This document shows, piece after piece, positions 25,360 through 36,536 of a stretch of DNA of 64,000 nt. The DNA lies in the NCBI GenBank assembly GCA_004194705.1, contig SADC01000068.1, positions 203,036-267,035 of the forward strand, read 5' to 3'. How positions within the stretch are numbered: the stretch's first letter is position 1; the number at the start of each line of letters is the position of its first letter. The notes under the pieces were generated by a model. It saw nothing but the letters and a program-made list of their open reading frames with translations, searched no databases and was not told the DNA's origin. A program made the translations under genes and the position numbers. Source of the DNA: Ditylenchus dipsaci. Taxonomy: Eukaryota; Nematoda; Chromadorea; Rhabditida; Anguinidae.

Positions 25360-25660
25360 AAGCAAGTTGGCAAATATGAGTTTACGTCTCTCTGGGTATT
25401 TGGGGTTCACTAGATTGCTTTTAAGGGAAGGGTTTGATGAATTGATTGTATATATTTATTAGACTCTATTTATAATTCAAGTTGAATTGATCCGAGTAAA
25501 TATACATGCTGCTTAGAATTCTTGTTTCCGACTTCCAGATAATAATTCCGTTATTTTTGATGACCAAGCTCTTTCTTCATATTCTTAACTATTTCCATTC
25601 CAAGAAGCATTGTGCAATTGCTATTTAAATATTTTTAATTGTTTTTTTATTTGTCAAATC

Positions 25661-25666
25661 AATAAA
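25661..25666 (+). promoter_or_regulatory. Probable poly(A) signal of fozi-1
   Basis: AATAAA lies about 300 bases after the TAA stop in AT-rich, non-repetitive sequence. It is the best-placed canonical signal before repeats resume. Confidence 0.5.
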
Positions 25667-26888
25667 CATATCTTTTGAAACAGTTTATAACAAGTGTTTT
25701 TTAACAATGCAACTCCGAAGTGTACTGAGAGTACGTCATGGTGTAGAATTTCACGGTTAACACGATGGTGAGAAAAAAGTTTGAAAAAGGTAACTATTCG
25801 GGGTTAGCTGCCCTTCTGAACCAGCGATGTCATGATTTTCGCACATCCAACTTCAAAGGGACACATCCATAGTTTCACGAAAAATTCGGCGCCGGTCCAC
25901 CGAGAAATCAGCGCCAGCGCCGACTTCAAAAAATTTTCGGCGTCGGCGCCATTGCTGACACCGGCAATGAAAAATGACTTATTTTTTTTTGAAAACTTAA
26001 AAAATTCTCTTGATGAACGACTAAATTACTTGAAAAATGTTATTAAAGTAAATAGAATTTGTGTTTTGAGCAAAATATTGAACATCTTTTTTGCAGGATG
26101 TATACTTACTGCAAAAAAATAATTTTCTTACAAAATGGGCGCCGGCGCCTCTCTAGGCTAAAATTTGTACGGCGCCGAATCGGTGCCGGCACCGTGGGGC
26201 GCCGGCGCTCGTGCAACTATGGACACATCTCGCCCATTTTGTTATTGGATCGTTCGATTAAAGAAAGAACCGATCACAAGCTTTCTAATGATATACTGTT
26301 GAGGTATTTATGAAAATTGTATATTGCAATTTTGGGGGTCTACTGGAGTTGCCGGTGCCAAAAAAAACAGCTTGGTCCCCTGTTGTTTGCTCGTTAAACT
26401 TGGGGAACCAAGCTGTTTTGGCACCGGCAAGTCCAGTGAAACCAATTTTGGCTTGAAGAAACCATTGTGTCATTTTTTCAAAAACGTTGTCGGTACTTGA
26501 ATATACAAAATAAAGTGTGCAAACGCTGCTTTTTCTGTTGACAGTTGATAGGTTTGATAGAGCAAGAAAAACTGACCAAAAATGCTTTGAAGTAATGCAA
26601 ACAAGCTTATGGAGTGGTAAGCGACGGTGCTGTCGGCCAACCAAACCAAAATTTTTGTGGGCACTTAGGGAGCGGTCACTATGGCGGGGGGGGGGGTCAC
26701 TATCGAGAGAGTCGACTGTCTCTCAAAACATAATCTTAAAATTATACTTATCTTTTGATAAGCCTATACCTTACAGCCAATCTGCTAAATCTCATTACTA
26801 AAATCTGGGTTACCTAAATTTCAGCGATTCACACTGCTTGTGATCTTATTCACATTTTAGTTTAGATTTTTTCAAACCCAAAGTATTA
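25667..26888. other. Intergenic repeats between fozi-1 and the F-box gene
   Basis: 25885-26215 carries inverted CGGCGCCGG words. 26343-26452 is a small hairpin (TTGCCGGTGCC and complement). 26680-26720 has a G tract next to a CAGTCGA end. No gene is seen. Confidence 0.5.
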
Positions 26889-29800
26889 TGTCAAACAGAT
26901 GCAAACTTGGCAAACGCTTTTTTGAGTCTGACGAATGTCTTGTAAATTATGGAAAACGATTGAAGGTAGTAAGTTGTGAGTGCTCTGTCAAAAAAGGTCA
27001 ATTGTCAAAAGTGAGAAATTAGACAAATTTATCTAACTAATAAGAATAGCCCTTTTTAGACTTCTACAAAAGAATCGGCCGACATGCAGAATTGGCCAGT
27101 GGAATATTGGTATTTTAATTTTTCATCTATTTCTTTTATATTTGGTATTTTATTGCAGAACAAAATTTTTGAAATGCTTGACTTTGAAACAAGAATTCTC
27201 GTGGAAAGAGTTTGCGGTAGATGGAGGAAAATCGTTCAAGTCCACAGTTGGCGCAATACGACAAGCTTTTATTTCAACATCGAATTTTTGCAAATTGATT
27301 CAGAGGAAGACGTGGTCGAGGAATCTAGAAAGAGCGTCTTTGCAAAGTCCAAGAAAAGGGTAATTGTGTGACACAGTCTTTAATGTCACTAGGTGCTGCT
27401 CCATGGTTTTAAATCTAAGAGCTTTGAAATTTTAAATTATCCCTTCCGATTTTTTAAAAAGTTTAGGGATAAAATAAGTAATTTGACTGAGTAAATAAAA
27501 AAAAATCAGTATTTATACCATCATGTAGCCCTGTATTTCGGTTTACCAATGAACTAAAACACTTAACTGTGTCATTTCGAAAATAAAGAGATTTACATAT
27601 TAGGAGAAGGTAGCTTTCGGTTCACGTATATCCATTCAAATACCTAAATATATTTACTATTTAAATCTAACAATTTGAATTTCTAATTCAATAGAAAGAT
27701 AAATTTAAGGGCTGCATGATGGTTTGAAAATTAAAAAAAAATTATGTTAAAAAAATTATAAAATCAAATTTTGAAATAGACAGGAGATTTAAGACAAAAA
27801 GGCAGGAGATTTATAGTAAAAAGGCGAGCGGTTTTTATATTCATCAAAATTTGACGTGGTAATTACATACCACTGTACTCAAAAGAGTACCCAGAGAGCG
27901 GGTACAGCCGGGCTATAGCCCAACAACACCACCCCGCCCCCCCCCCCTCGCTTCAAAATTTTAACCTTTTAGCCATCTCCACCCCTTCCTACAGCTTTTA
28001 AAAACGCCCGAAAATGTTTCTTTTAGCTTTTTAAGCGAATTGTGCGGGAAATTAAAAAACTCTTCAAATTTGACTGAAAAACGAGTTCCTCAGTTAGAAT
28101 GGCTTCTAGTTTTCGTAGATACCCGATTTTAAAAAATATATACCCAAATTTGCAGATGAGCTCCAATGCTACATTAGGTATATGACTCATCCACTCCGAA
28201 ATTTAAACCTCCGCACTTTCATAAAAAATAAATAAATTTTATGTAAATTTTGTCTTATATTCGGTGAGTAGACGTTTGGCTACAAATGTAACATTTCTGG
28301 CGTTCTGCCCTATGTTCTGCTTAAGCCACTTAGGCTTATTTTTTCAGCCATTTTGTAGTTCGTAAGACATTTTTTGGTCCCTAAGCCTACCTAAGCCTAA
28401 GGCCTAAGCCTAAGGCCTAAGCCTAAGGCCTAAGCCTAAGCCTAAGTAGGCCTAAGTGGCTAAAACAGAACATAGGGCAGAACGCCAAAAATGTTACATT
28501 TATAGCCAAACGTCTATACCCCTTATATTCGACTAAAGTCTGCACTTTCAACCGTCTGTAATCAAATTTTTTTAGGAAAAGTTGAAAATCTGATATTTAT
28601 GACCTATATCTAGTTTTTGATTTTACGTCGAATCGATTTGTAATAAAAAAATTTGCAAAAAAAGAAAAATTGAATGTGCACAGAGGTGGGGTTGAACTCG
28701 TGATCAAAAAGCTTTATTGCTAGGCCATCCAAGCACGTCTAAAAGCTAGAAGAAACATTTTCGGCCGTTCTGAAAAGCCGTGCCCTTCATCCAGAGGCCT
28801 AGTTAGTAATTTCTAACGGGGAGGTTAACAATGTGTACGCCTATGACAGTACTTTCTTAGCCTGATGACGATGCTCTAATGAAATATTTTTTTTTCAAAT
28901 TTCTTAATTTCAGTTTGCTGCCATAACAAAAGATGTGCTCAATACTTGAAAATAGTGAATTTGGATATAACTGTCTATCACTACGACTTCAACTATTGCT
29001 GGGAATGGCTTTTTAGCCGAATTCCAGCCAATCAGTTGCAACATTTGAATTTACTTGTCTACCGGATGGATCCGACTCATCTTTTAAAATAGCTAGACGC
29101 TTTAGCACTGTAAAGAGCATCACGATATGTGGATACGCAGCATACGTGAGTTGTTAATTCTATTTTTAGCTACCGTGTCCGTATTTTTTTTGGACATTTC
29201 GGCTCTATCCCTCAATGGGGGAGGGGGGGGGGGTAGTTTGTCTTGTTCCCCGTGTTGTTGTTTATTTTTTAGGCTAAGCTTAGGTAGGCTAGCGTATGTT
29301 ATGATGAACCTAGACATAAGTCTAAGATACGTTTGAGTCCTTCCGAATATACGCTGGCCAACCTAAGCCGTAGCCTAAAGCCTAAAATCACAGAAAACAA
29401 CAGGGGGACCAAAGCGAACCCCCCCCCATTGAGGGATGGAGCCGACATTTCTGTATAATAACATAAAAAAGTTAATTAAATTTATTAAGCTTTGTTTTCA
29501 GAACACATCATTGAACACTTTTTCAAGAGTCTTACAATGCTGGAGAATCTTGTCCTGGTCTGCTGCGACATAATAAATGTTTCCTTCAGAAATCTTCCTT
29601 GCACACTCAAAGTTTAAAAATGTCCTGTTCCTGGGAGATAGACGATGTTCAGCTTGCGCAAATTGGTGCTCGTTGCACCCAACTAGAATGTTTGGAGTTG
29701 AGCGGAAAAATCCAAAACTGCGATTTGAATGTACTTCTTTCTAAGCTCAATCAGTAGTCAATTTCAAAAACTTACCTTCATCAAATTGATTTAAAAGGGT

Positions 29801-32800
29801 ACAATAATCGTAAGGGTATAATCAGTGATAAGCATGCAGGAAATTTTGGCCCCGGCACGCCCCACGCCCAGTGATTTCCAGACTTTCGCCCCGGCACTGC
29901 CCACGCCCCGGATCGGCGCAAGATTATCGCCCCAGAACGACTCTGGATGCATACAAATGTACACATAACAGAGTTCTTTATGCGGTAGGTCCCAGCTAAC
30001 AAAACTATGTTTAAATCCCATCTTTTTATGGAATCCAGATATCCTCCAGTACCCTTACCCTTGGTCACCCAAGGCAAAAAGTCGATTTTAGTGGATTTTT
30101 TTTTCTAAAAATTGTCGACCGGGCCTAAAGACATGTTTTTACACGTTCCAGCCGCTAAAACGCACAAAAAAGTGGTTGAACCTCTTTTTGGGCAACCCCA
30201 TCATAAGGCACTTTAGCGAAACTTTTGCCAATGAAATCTTTTTGCCAATGAGATCACTTCACCGATGTATGTTTTCGCTAATAGCTTTTTTCTCAAGTAT
30301 TGTTATTTCTTTGTCAGGAAAATTACCACTTATTTAGTAGCCAGTGAGATGAGCTACAGAATGAGCGGTAATTTGCTGGACAACGGAATAAGAATACTTG
30401 AGAAAATAAGCTATTGGCGAAAACACACCTGATCTCATTGGAAAAAGTTTCATTGGCAAAATGATGACGCTCCGAAAAAGGACAGGCGTGATCAAAATTA
30501 GTGCTGTAGATTTGCTCAAACCCAATACCCCAATACTATATTTTTGACCATTTTTGAACCCAATACCCAATATTTCAAAACGGACCCACCCAATACCCCA
30601 ATACAATATTTTAGGCCATTTCAAAACCCAATCCCAATACCCAATATTATGATGGATCCCAATATATTGGCCCAATACCCAATTATTTTCAAAAAGCGAT
30701 GACTCTACAACATTTATTTACGGTTAACACAAACAGTAGTATTCTAAAAGACAAATTGTAACAACGGAAGATTTTTGTTTAAAAAAATCAGGCGCTCTGC
30801 TGTTTCTGGATCCAAGCTTGATCTTCTATAATCGTAGACGTCTCGAGCCACGGAGAAAAGCTAATCACTGGGTTGACTTGTTGCTGGTGCAGATAGGAAA
30901 CGGCGTGCCAGTTCTGCCAAAATCGGATAGACCTTGTCGGATTCCTAAAGGTGAAAAATTCAATAGGAACACTTCCGTCTTTGAATCGACCTTCCAAAAA
31001 TGCAGAGGATCATTTTCTGGGTCGATGCATCTTTGCTTCTTGTATGCCATCATCTCAACTATTGCACTGCTAACTTGCTCTTCCGTTTGTCCCTCATCGC
31101 TGAACATGTGGCTATGACGACCATAGAATGATACCGACCGCTTAGTAGGAGGAGAATGAGAGTCTAAAAAGATCTAGTTGGACGATTAAAAACACCAGAA
31201 TTAAGATACCCAGTTCGTTATCTATTGCAATGAGCTTTTGGCACTCTTCTTGAATCCAGGATGTGACATTAGCATTAAATTTGACTTTATCTACAGCAGT
31301 TCTGTCTTTGAAACGCGGATCAAGAAACATAGACAAGCCATGAATCCTGAAAAAATCTTAAAGCGAAATACAAATAATTTGACACCTACTTTTGTTCTTC
31401 CACATCAAACTTAGATTTTAGTAATTGAAGAATAGACCTACACATCTGTTGCAGCTCTGGGTCCCTTATTTCATTCATATCAGTAGTTAAGGCTTTTGCA
31501 ATCGGGAGCTGGATAGAAATGGGCTCATCTGCTCTGCACATCTGTCTTGAAGCTGCTTTCAACGGCTCTAGCACTATTATGACCTTGCTCAATAGATTCC
31601 ATTCTTCTGGCTGTAATTCAAGGTGTCGCTTGCCATGCCTCGTCAAATAGAGATCAACTGCAGTCCTTTGCTCCAATAAGCGTTCACCCATGTAGTAAGA
31701 TGAGTTCCATCTTGTTGGTACATCCTGGAAATAAACATCTAAGAGCAATCACGCAAGAATAAACAAAATTACCTGTTTCAGCTTGTGAAGGGGCAATTTA
31801 GCGCTTTCCTGTTCTGTTTTCAAGCGGTCTTTTGCAAGGTTTGAGTGACTGAAATGTCCGATAATTTTGCGGCATGATTCCAACATGCTTTTGACTTCTG
31901 CAGTTTTAAGTAGCGAGTTGTTTACCACCAAGTTGAGCTTGTGAGCGCCACAGTCTGCATGCAAATACCCGCCCTCTTCAAATGCCTGAATAATAATAAA
32001 CATAGTTAGAAAGAGAAATCAGTTCCGACCTTCTTCATATTACTTCCCCCATCTCGCAAAAAGACGTGTCGCTTTTCAACTTCGATCTGCCATTCATCTA
32101 GCATTTTATTGACTATTGCGCTGATTGCTTCAAAGTTATGGCTACCAGGGAAATGTCTCACGCATAATACGAATTTGTGTCGCTTCCAGTCTGAGTCGAT
32201 TCCATGTGCAGTTAGGCTAAAATATCGAATGGCTAAACTTTATTAAACATTGATACTAACCTGATGAAATTCTCTGTTGGACCCGACCATATATCAGAAC
32301 TGAAGAGAGTGCTTTACAATCATGGAGGCGCAAAACAATTTTTTTCTTAACAGCTGCGTAGACACGAGGCATCACCCATTCTGCGAAGTGCTGTCTGCCT
32401 TTGAGATTTTCCGGAAAGAGCACTTTGAATGTTTCTTCCTCAACGATGGCAAAAGACTGATTTGTACAAGCGATGAAATGCATAATTCTTCTGTCCAGCG
32501 ATGATAGATCTCCTGAAATATACAGCTGTGCACGGAAAAAAACAGAAACACGGACTAATAACGTACCTTTTCCACGAACCACAAATTTCGCCAAACCTTT
32601 TGCATTGCCTCTTTGTTTGTTTCTTCAGACTTTTCGGCATCTTCTAGCTTCTTCAAGTGAACTGGATGCTTTGCAAGGTGCTTTTTAAGGTTTGAAGTCC
32701 CATAATTGCTCTGTTTGACCACTTGCTGGCATTCATTGCACCGGACATCGGTCTGCGACAGCTTTGTGAATAGCAATTGATCGCCTTCTTCGCGTTCGAT

Positions 32801-35750
32801 CTCAATCTTCCAAAGTAAGCTCATTTTCTAAAACAAAAGCGTAAACCGATAGAGAGCGACAGAACAAAAGAAAAGCTAATTGAAATTGTGAGTGATAAGT
32901 ATGTTCTGCTTTTTCTAATCGCGCAAGAACAAATATTATTTTAAAAAGTGAACTACAAATAGTCACAACTTTGTTGAAGACCCAATACCAATACCCAATA
33001 TTTTTCTCAAACAAATCCCAATACCCAATACCCAATATTCCAAAACAGAGCCACCCAATATCCCAATACAATATTTTTGACCTAAATCAGACCCAATACA
33101 CCCAATACCCAATACCAATATATTGGGTTGTCATCAGCACTAATCAAAATTACATCTGGAAAGGGAGCTGTGCAATTAATAAATTTAGCCTCAAAAAATT
33201 GGTAATCAGCGGAATTATTTCTGTGCAAGTGCTCTCTTTTAAACATATGAAGGAGCTCAGCTATTTGGAAATACGTCCTTCTAACTTTCTCTCTGACCAC
33301 CTACTTCAATCCATCGGCCAGATTAGTCAATTGAAGACTCTTGTTCTGGATCACTGCAACATTGACACGGATGACTACAGTAAACATGGATTGTTGCATT
33401 TGGGCAACCTTGAGCAGCTTGAGCAATTACATTTATATAGCATTAGACTTTTGACCGATTTAAATTTGAAGACAATTGCTGAAAACAACCCCGGACTAAA
33501 GGTATTATTTGCTTGTTACAAAAGCCAGGTTAAGGTGTACACACTGGCCGAAAAAAATTCCTACACTTCAAAAGGGCGCTAGACCATTTTATATTAAAAA
33601 TTTTAGTAATTTCGTGGCAAACAAATTCTCTATCATTACTATAAAAAGGTTTCATTGCTGAAAAAATTACCGTATTTCTTCTAATTGCCGCACAGTCTCT
33701 AATAACCGCACACCCCAACTTTGAGGACTTATATCTCGGAGCAGAGTAAATATTTTGATCAGCTGTTTGATGCATTTTCTTAACTCCCACGAGCTCTACC
33801 GATTCCAATTTTTAGAATTTGGTTGAGCACTCGAAAATCTCGAGATCGAATATAGAAATGTCCGATTTTTGGGTGATTAAAAAATAAGCGCACATGTGCG
33901 GCAATTAGAAGAAATACGGTATATATAAATTGATTAGGGTTAAGGGATGGATGTTCGCCCTTTTACTTTTCTCGACTATTTGAAAAAAAAACCTTGTCTT
34001 TCGGCAATTTCACTTGAAGTTTATTTCAAAATTTGGTCTCATTCGGTAGCTGACATTCTGGGCATCCTTTTTATATTAGTTTTAATTGAGAGTGGAGTCG
34101 TAAAACGGAATAAATTTGTAATAGTCCCTCCGGGACTGTTGCGGGGCCAAGAAGATTCTTTTTTAAGAAGATTCTTGGCCCCGCAATAGTTGCGGAGGGA
34201 CTATTACAAATTTATTCCGTTTTACGACTCCACTCTCAATTAAAACTAATATAAAAAGGATGCCCAGAATCTCAGCTACCGAATGAGACCAAATTTTGAA
34301 ATAAACTTCAAGTGAAATTGCCGAAAGACAAAGTTTTTTTTCAAATAGTCGAAAAAAGTGAAAGGGCGAAAATCTCATCCCTGCTAGGGTTGTCGACGCC
34401 TTGGGGACTCGAAATTCTCGAAGCCTCGACCTTTTTTTGCTTCAAGTTTTGATAAATGGTATTCCTTGAAGCATAAATGAATCGAGATATATTTAGAGGC
34501 CTCGAGACTCGAAAAAAGGATGGAAACTCGAGATTCGAAATTTTTCGAGTTTTCCAGTCTTAATCTCGTAATAGAGTCCTTAACTTGACAACTCTAAAAT
34601 TGACAAAACAAAACTTCAAATCTCAATTTCAAATTTTAAAGTGAAGAATTTGTAACGAATTTTTAGGCTAATTATTAATAGCAAATTTTTTCGCAGTAAT
34701 GTTTCGCACACAAATTTTATAGCTCTTGCCTTGCTCTTTCAATTGCTAACTAAAGCTTTTCTGAATCGGTTTTGAAAAATCATTGATCGGCTCTTAAAGA
34801 TTGGTCAAAGCTGTTAAGGAAATAATCTCGACACAAAAAGATTTACCCAAGTTCTGTGTTTTTTTTAAATGTGTGCAAGGCCATATTTTGTCGACAACTT
34901 GATGTTGCAATGTCTGACAAACTTGTGCAAAATCAAAATTAGAAAAAAAACCATCGAAAAAAGGTTGACTATTCTTCTATCGTATTTCGGTTTTAGGGCG
35001 TTTTTGAAGGAATTTACAAATTTTGATATTGATGATTCTAATCCAACTTTTAATTTTGCAAAAGTTTGTCCGACGTTGCAACACTGGTTGTCGACAAATA
35101 AGGCTCAAAACCACATTAAAAAACAGAAAACTTGGGGTAATCTTTTCGTGTCGAGACTATCTCCTTGACAGTTTTCACCCCTCCTTTTACACATTTTGAG
35201 TCATTTTAGAAGTTAGGAGGCGTTGAGAAAACTTGGATCTTTATCCTTCCGAGTTTTTTTCTTTCAAAAAACAAAATTTGAACAATCAGATTTTTTTCTG
35301 TAAAATGGATTTTGTAGCTCTTGATATGCGCTATACCATAAAATTTACAGCTTTTAACAATTTATAAATTTTAAATACTTTAACAAAAATTGAAAATTTC
35401 CGTGATTTAAAACTGAGATTTTAAGTTTTGTTGGTAGACGACCTGTACACAAAAATTTACAATTTTAGAGACTAGCTATACCTTACTGTTCTCTCGTCAC
35501 TGACGATTCCATTCTGCATGTGCTGAAGAATTGCAGACAATTGACCACGCTAGATCTGAGCGACTGTGCAAGTGTTACAAAGAAGACAATGGAAGCAGTC
35601 ATTCTTAAATTGGTGGCAAAGCATAGACTTAACTTGCCTGCACACAACGAACCAAAAGAAAACTTCTTTGATTTCTGCTACTATGACACAGAAATCAGTG
35701 AACAACAGAAAAAAGAGCCTCTTGTACATCCATGGCTTTTGCACAACTAA
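26889..35750 (+). CDS. F-box and leucine-rich-repeat protein (FBXL type), interrupted by a hAT element in an intron
   Basis: Such proteins bring substrates to SCF (Skp1-cullin-F-box) ubiquitin ligases. Likely exons: 26889-26966 (starts [18 protein letters not shown], tentative), one near 27060-27108, 27159-27359 (F-box: [20 protein letters not shown]), 28914-29145, 29502-29753, 33189-33501 and 35469-35750. The last three carry LRR units: [50 protein letters not shown] and [17 protein letters not shown]. The join 29753|33189 restores LNHLKKLVIS in phase, so the 3.4 kb between is an intron; 33501|35469 also joins in phase. The middle exons (27159-29753) need one-base corrections, for example near 29091 in a T4/A4 run, so this is either assembly indels or a decaying gene. 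The protein ends VHPWLLHN. Function is inferred from domains only. Confidence 0.65.
28264..28521. mobile_element. MULE-like foldback with GCCTAAG array
   Basis: Flanked by CTTATATTCG at 28254-28263 and 28522-28531 (10 bp). Arms carry TAGACGTTTGGC and GGCGTTCTGCCCTATGTTCT with complements. The centre (28384-28452) is a run of GCCTAA/GCCTAAG units. A fragment of the same family lies at 41120-41165. Confidence 0.7.
28678..28745 (-). ncRNA. tRNA-derived repeat fragment
   Basis: The minus strand has TGGCCTAGCA (A-box-like) and GAGTTCAACCC (B-box-like) at tRNA spacing. The adjoining 28735-28795 (CACGTCTAAAAG...) recurs at about 37439-37500, so this is a dispersed SINE-like family. Confidence 0.35.
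29185..29452. repeat. Foldback with C/G tract
   Basis: GGCTCTATCCCTCAATGG on the left and its near-complement on the right, each beside a run of nine or more G or C. The centre has TTAGGC-like words (TAGGCTAAGCTTAGGTAGGC). Confidence 0.6.
30499..33142 (-). mobile_element. hAT-superfamily DNA transposon, full length, 2644 bp
   Basis: The ends read TAGTGCTG... and ...CAGCACTA (8-base inverted termini). They are flanked by a perfect 8-bp duplication ATCAAAAT at 30491-30498 and 33143-33150, the hAT hallmark. Subterminal regions (about 30518-30700 and 32980-33125) consist of iterated CCCAATACCCAATATT-like words, suggesting transposase binding arrays. A BED-finger hAT transposase lies between them on the minus strand. 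The element is inserted in an intron of the F-box/LRR gene, in antisense orientation. Confidence 0.93.
30788..32824 (-). pseudogene. hAT transposase (BED finger, RNase-H-like core), frame-broken
   Basis: The N-terminus from 32824 is [16 protein letters not shown] with a BED-type finger (CNECQQVV...NLKKHLAKH). Downstream are the hAT core motifs: [20 protein letters not shown] (first catalytic Asp, about 32280), [17 protein letters not shown] (second Asp, about 32060), the [11 protein letters not shown]ys-His motif (about 31950) and [12 protein letters not shown] (about 31720). A C-terminal segment with [12 protein letters not shown] (about 31020) marks the start of the dimerisation region, whose end is degenerate. 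Short GT-AG introns separate blocks, for example 31785-31748 and 32003-32028. At least three one-base frame breaks are needed (near 32575, 32300 and 30960). It may be an inactive copy or affected by assembly indels. Confidence 0.85.
33670..33919. mobile_element. CCGTATTT family MITE, copy 4
   Basis: Ends CCGTATTTCTTCTAATTG, inner arm CCGCACA, TA on both sides, interior CTCGAGATCGAA. It lies in the F-box/LRR gene's last intron. Confidence 0.8.
33944..34379. mobile_element. Near-perfect foldback, arms about 215 bp
   Basis: The two halves are almost exact reverse complements, from AGGGATGGATGTTCGCCC to GGGCGAAAATCTCATCCCT, meeting at about 34163. Mirror-image ORFs on both strands are a consequence. 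Confidence 0.85.
34386..34597. repeat. TCGA-word repeat with TAGGGTTGTC ends
   Basis: TAGGGTTGTCGACGCC on the left and GACAACTCTA on the right, with iterated GACTCGAAATTCTCGA words between. A hAT-like MITE is possible. Confidence 0.5.
34598..35468. other. AT-rich intron sequence of the F-box/LRR gene
   Basis: Nothing recognised. The 99-codon ORF at 34869 has no splice or family support. Confidence 0.4.
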
Positions 35751-36343
35751 CATTCCATCTAATTATAAGATAGCTTTAGCTTTGACAATCTTGTTTTATT
35801 AATTTTTGCACTTTTTTATATTTTTGTATCGAATAATAATTCTTATGCTCTGGCCTCTTTTTTTTTTCATTTTCAGCCTCTAGTTAGCCTTAAACAGTAA
35901 GATTTCGATATCATTGTGGGCATATTATAGCTGTGATTGGGACGCAATCAACTCGCCGATGGAGAACTCGCCAACGAAAAAAAGTCGGATTTTTCGTCGG
36001 CGAGATTTGAGGTTGGCGAGTTTTTTTCGGAATTGGTGAGTTGATTGCCTTCCCTGTGATTATATCCAAAGCTTTCAAAAAAAAACACGGAATTCCCGGT
36101 TTAGAAATCTTAAAATTTATGTAACATAAGGCTAAAAATGCTCATGAAAATAAGAACCGGGTCGAAAAATTATCCGGTCGCATGCAACTCTGTTTGAAAT
36201 TGTTAAAACAGGAATTTAAGCTAGTCAGGAATGCCGAACTCTTGCCAAACTAAAATAAGAGACCACCACGAGAAAGACAAATTGAGTTCTGGCGAAACAT
36301 ATTTGAGCTCATGTAAAATACAACACTTGATAAGAACTTTTAT
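35751..36343. other. 3' flank and intergenic
   Basis: A short inverted repeat at about 35947-36048 (ACTCGCC... and complement). Nothing else is recognised. Confidence 0.35.
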
Positions 36344-36536
36344 TTATGATAGAAAATAATAAGCCGGAGCAGCCAGGTATGCAACAAAAAGTGTGATGAG
36401 AACAGTCAACAAAAAAATCAACATTGTCATGGCGCATTCGCGATACATTTTCTTACGCAACCATTGGATTCTGTATGTTTGTTGCAAATAAACAGCCTTC
36501 AACTCTAGGATTCCTCAGCTAATTTTGAAGATTTGC
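36344..36536 (-). CDS. Last exon of a small single-pass membrane protein
   Basis: After the acceptor TTTTTTCTCAG the minus strand reads KSSKLAEES, then, after a one-base shift, ELKAVYLQQTYRIQWLRKK and a hydrophobic tail (MTMLIFLLTVLITLFVAYLAAPAYYFLS) to TAA. The stop is followed at once by ATAAATAAA, a good poly(A) signal. A basic helix followed by one C-terminal membrane segment suggests a tail-anchored protein. The first exon(s) are not identified. No family is recognised. Confidence 0.55.

Noticed and set aside
28384..28452. True telomere or chromosome end
   Set aside because: Units are irregular and lie in the middle of a small transposable hairpin with a target duplication.
33947..34378. 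Two matching ORFs on opposite strands
   Set aside because: Produced by the near-perfect palindrome, not by duplicated genes.
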